Position numbers and translations under genes: made by a program. A stretch of DNA of 7,293 nt, from NCBI GenBank assembly GCA_041600915.1, contig JBFIJC010000194.1, forward strand, positions 1 to 7,293, given 5' to 3'. Within the stretch, counting starts at the first letter, position 1. Every line of letters starts with the position of its first letter. The notes below the pieces were generated by a model. It searched no databases. It saw only the letters and a program-made list of their open reading frames with translations, and had not been told where the DNA came from. This DNA comes from Nitrogeniibacter sp041600915 (GTDB taxonomy: Bacteria > Pseudomonadota > Gammaproteobacteria > Burkholderiales > Rhodocyclaceae). This document shows positions 6,852 through 7,293 of the stretch, piece after piece.

Positions 6852-7293
6852 TCAGACGTCGAAGTCGTCCAGCGGAAATATCGGCCGCGGGACATTGCGG
6901 TAGGGCAGGCAGCGGTAGTCTGGCGTGCATAAGGCGCCGCTGTCGCAAACAATGACCCGGCCCGCGATCGGCTCGAAGGCGGCACGAAAATGCTGCATCG
7001 ACTTGAGCGCCACGACGCGTTTGTGCGCCGGGTCAATGCCGAAGGCCTTGAACTGCTGCACATCGAGAATCTGCCGGGCCAGCGTCACCACCAGGATGTC
7101 GATGCCCTGAACGCGGATGACGGCAGTGGGCCCAAAGCTGGCGCTCAGGCCACCCAGAATCGGGCCGTCGCCGACGAATTTGCCATCCCAGACGGACACC
7201 AAAGTGCCCTCCAGCTGAAGCGGTCCGCCGCCGAACCTCGGGTTCGTCTTGCCGCCCAGGGCAAGCCTGACGGGCTGGCCGACGCTCGCCGCG
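6852..7293 (-). CDS. MlrC-like M81 family metallopeptidase, C-terminal part
   Basis: The frame is open from the right window edge to a TGA at 6852, giving 146 residues of the C-terminal domain. Recognisable family stretches are VRLALGGKTNPRFGG near the start of the fragment, LVSVWDGKFVGDGP, FGPTAVIRVQGIDILV, FGIDPAHKRVVALKSMQHF followed by RAAFEPIAG, and a Pro-rich end with RCLPYRNVPRPIFPLDDF. MlrC is a zinc hydrolase that finishes degradation of the cyclic peptide microcystin; most homologues have no known substrate and occur in peptide-use gene clusters. The N-terminal domain with the metal-binding residues lies outside the window, so activity cannot be judged. It is encoded upstream of, and in the same direction as, the DUF1611 and racemase genes, but separated from them by 360 bases. 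Confidence 0.9.
   Translation of the reverse strand, partial: AASVGQPVRLALGGKTNPRFGGGPLQLEGTLVSVWDGKFVGDGPILGGLSASFGPTAVIRVQGIDILVVTLARQILDVQQFKAFGIDPAHKRVVALKSMQHFRAAFEPIAGRVIVCDSGALCTPDYRCLPYRNVPRPIFPLDDFDV

Noticed and set aside
6670..6948. 92-codon minus-strand frame in the intergenic region
   Set aside because: It overlaps the end of the MlrC-like gene in another frame, is rich in Arg/Ala/Ser/Leu without motifs, and has no convincing ribosome site.

Overview
The window is a GC-rich stretch from a bacterial chromosome, probably a betaproteobacterium. That placement is an inference from base composition, the long antisense open frames typical of high-GC genomes, and the style of the CheB/CheR and PAS-kinase proteins. 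All recognisable genes lie on the minus strand, so the biological order runs from the right edge to the left. No RNA gene, mobile element, CRISPR array or attachment site was seen.

Layout in transcription order: (1) 7293-6852, the C-terminal third or so of an MlrC-like M81 family metallopeptidase, cut by the window edge. (2) 6851-6492, a 360-base non-coding stretch with two GC-rich hairpins, an AT-rich patch, a weak promoter candidate with overlapping dyads, and a hairpin whose 3' arm is the ribosome binding site of the next gene. (3) 6491-5295, a DUF1611/COG3367 protein with a P-loop-like motif, related to the D-glutamate N-acetyltransferase DgcN. (4) 5298-4195, a PLP-dependent alanine/ornithine racemase-family protein. 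(5) 4198-3992, a doubtful 68-codon frame of unknown function. (6) 3995-1275, a receiver-less CheB-CheR fusion with PAS segments and a long heptad coiled coil. (7) 1278-1, a PAS histidine kinase whose extreme C-terminus lies outside the window.

If the small frame is real, every junction from (3) to (7) is a 4-base stop/start overlap (ATGA, TTGA, GTGA, ATGA). Only the first and last genes of the run have a good Shine-Dalgarno sequence, so the middle genes look translationally coupled. This would put two metabolic genes and a chemotaxis-like signalling pair on one message.

The metabolic half suggests handling of D-amino acids or of peptides that contain them: MlrC-type hydrolases act on peptides with D-residues, DgcN acts on D-glutamate, and the racemase interconverts L and D forms. 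The signalling half is a CheB/CheR/PAS protein and a histidine kinase, parts that in many bacteria are fused in one polypeptide and here are split at an ATGA overlap. Whether signalling and metabolism are functionally linked, or merely adjacent, cannot be decided from the sequence.
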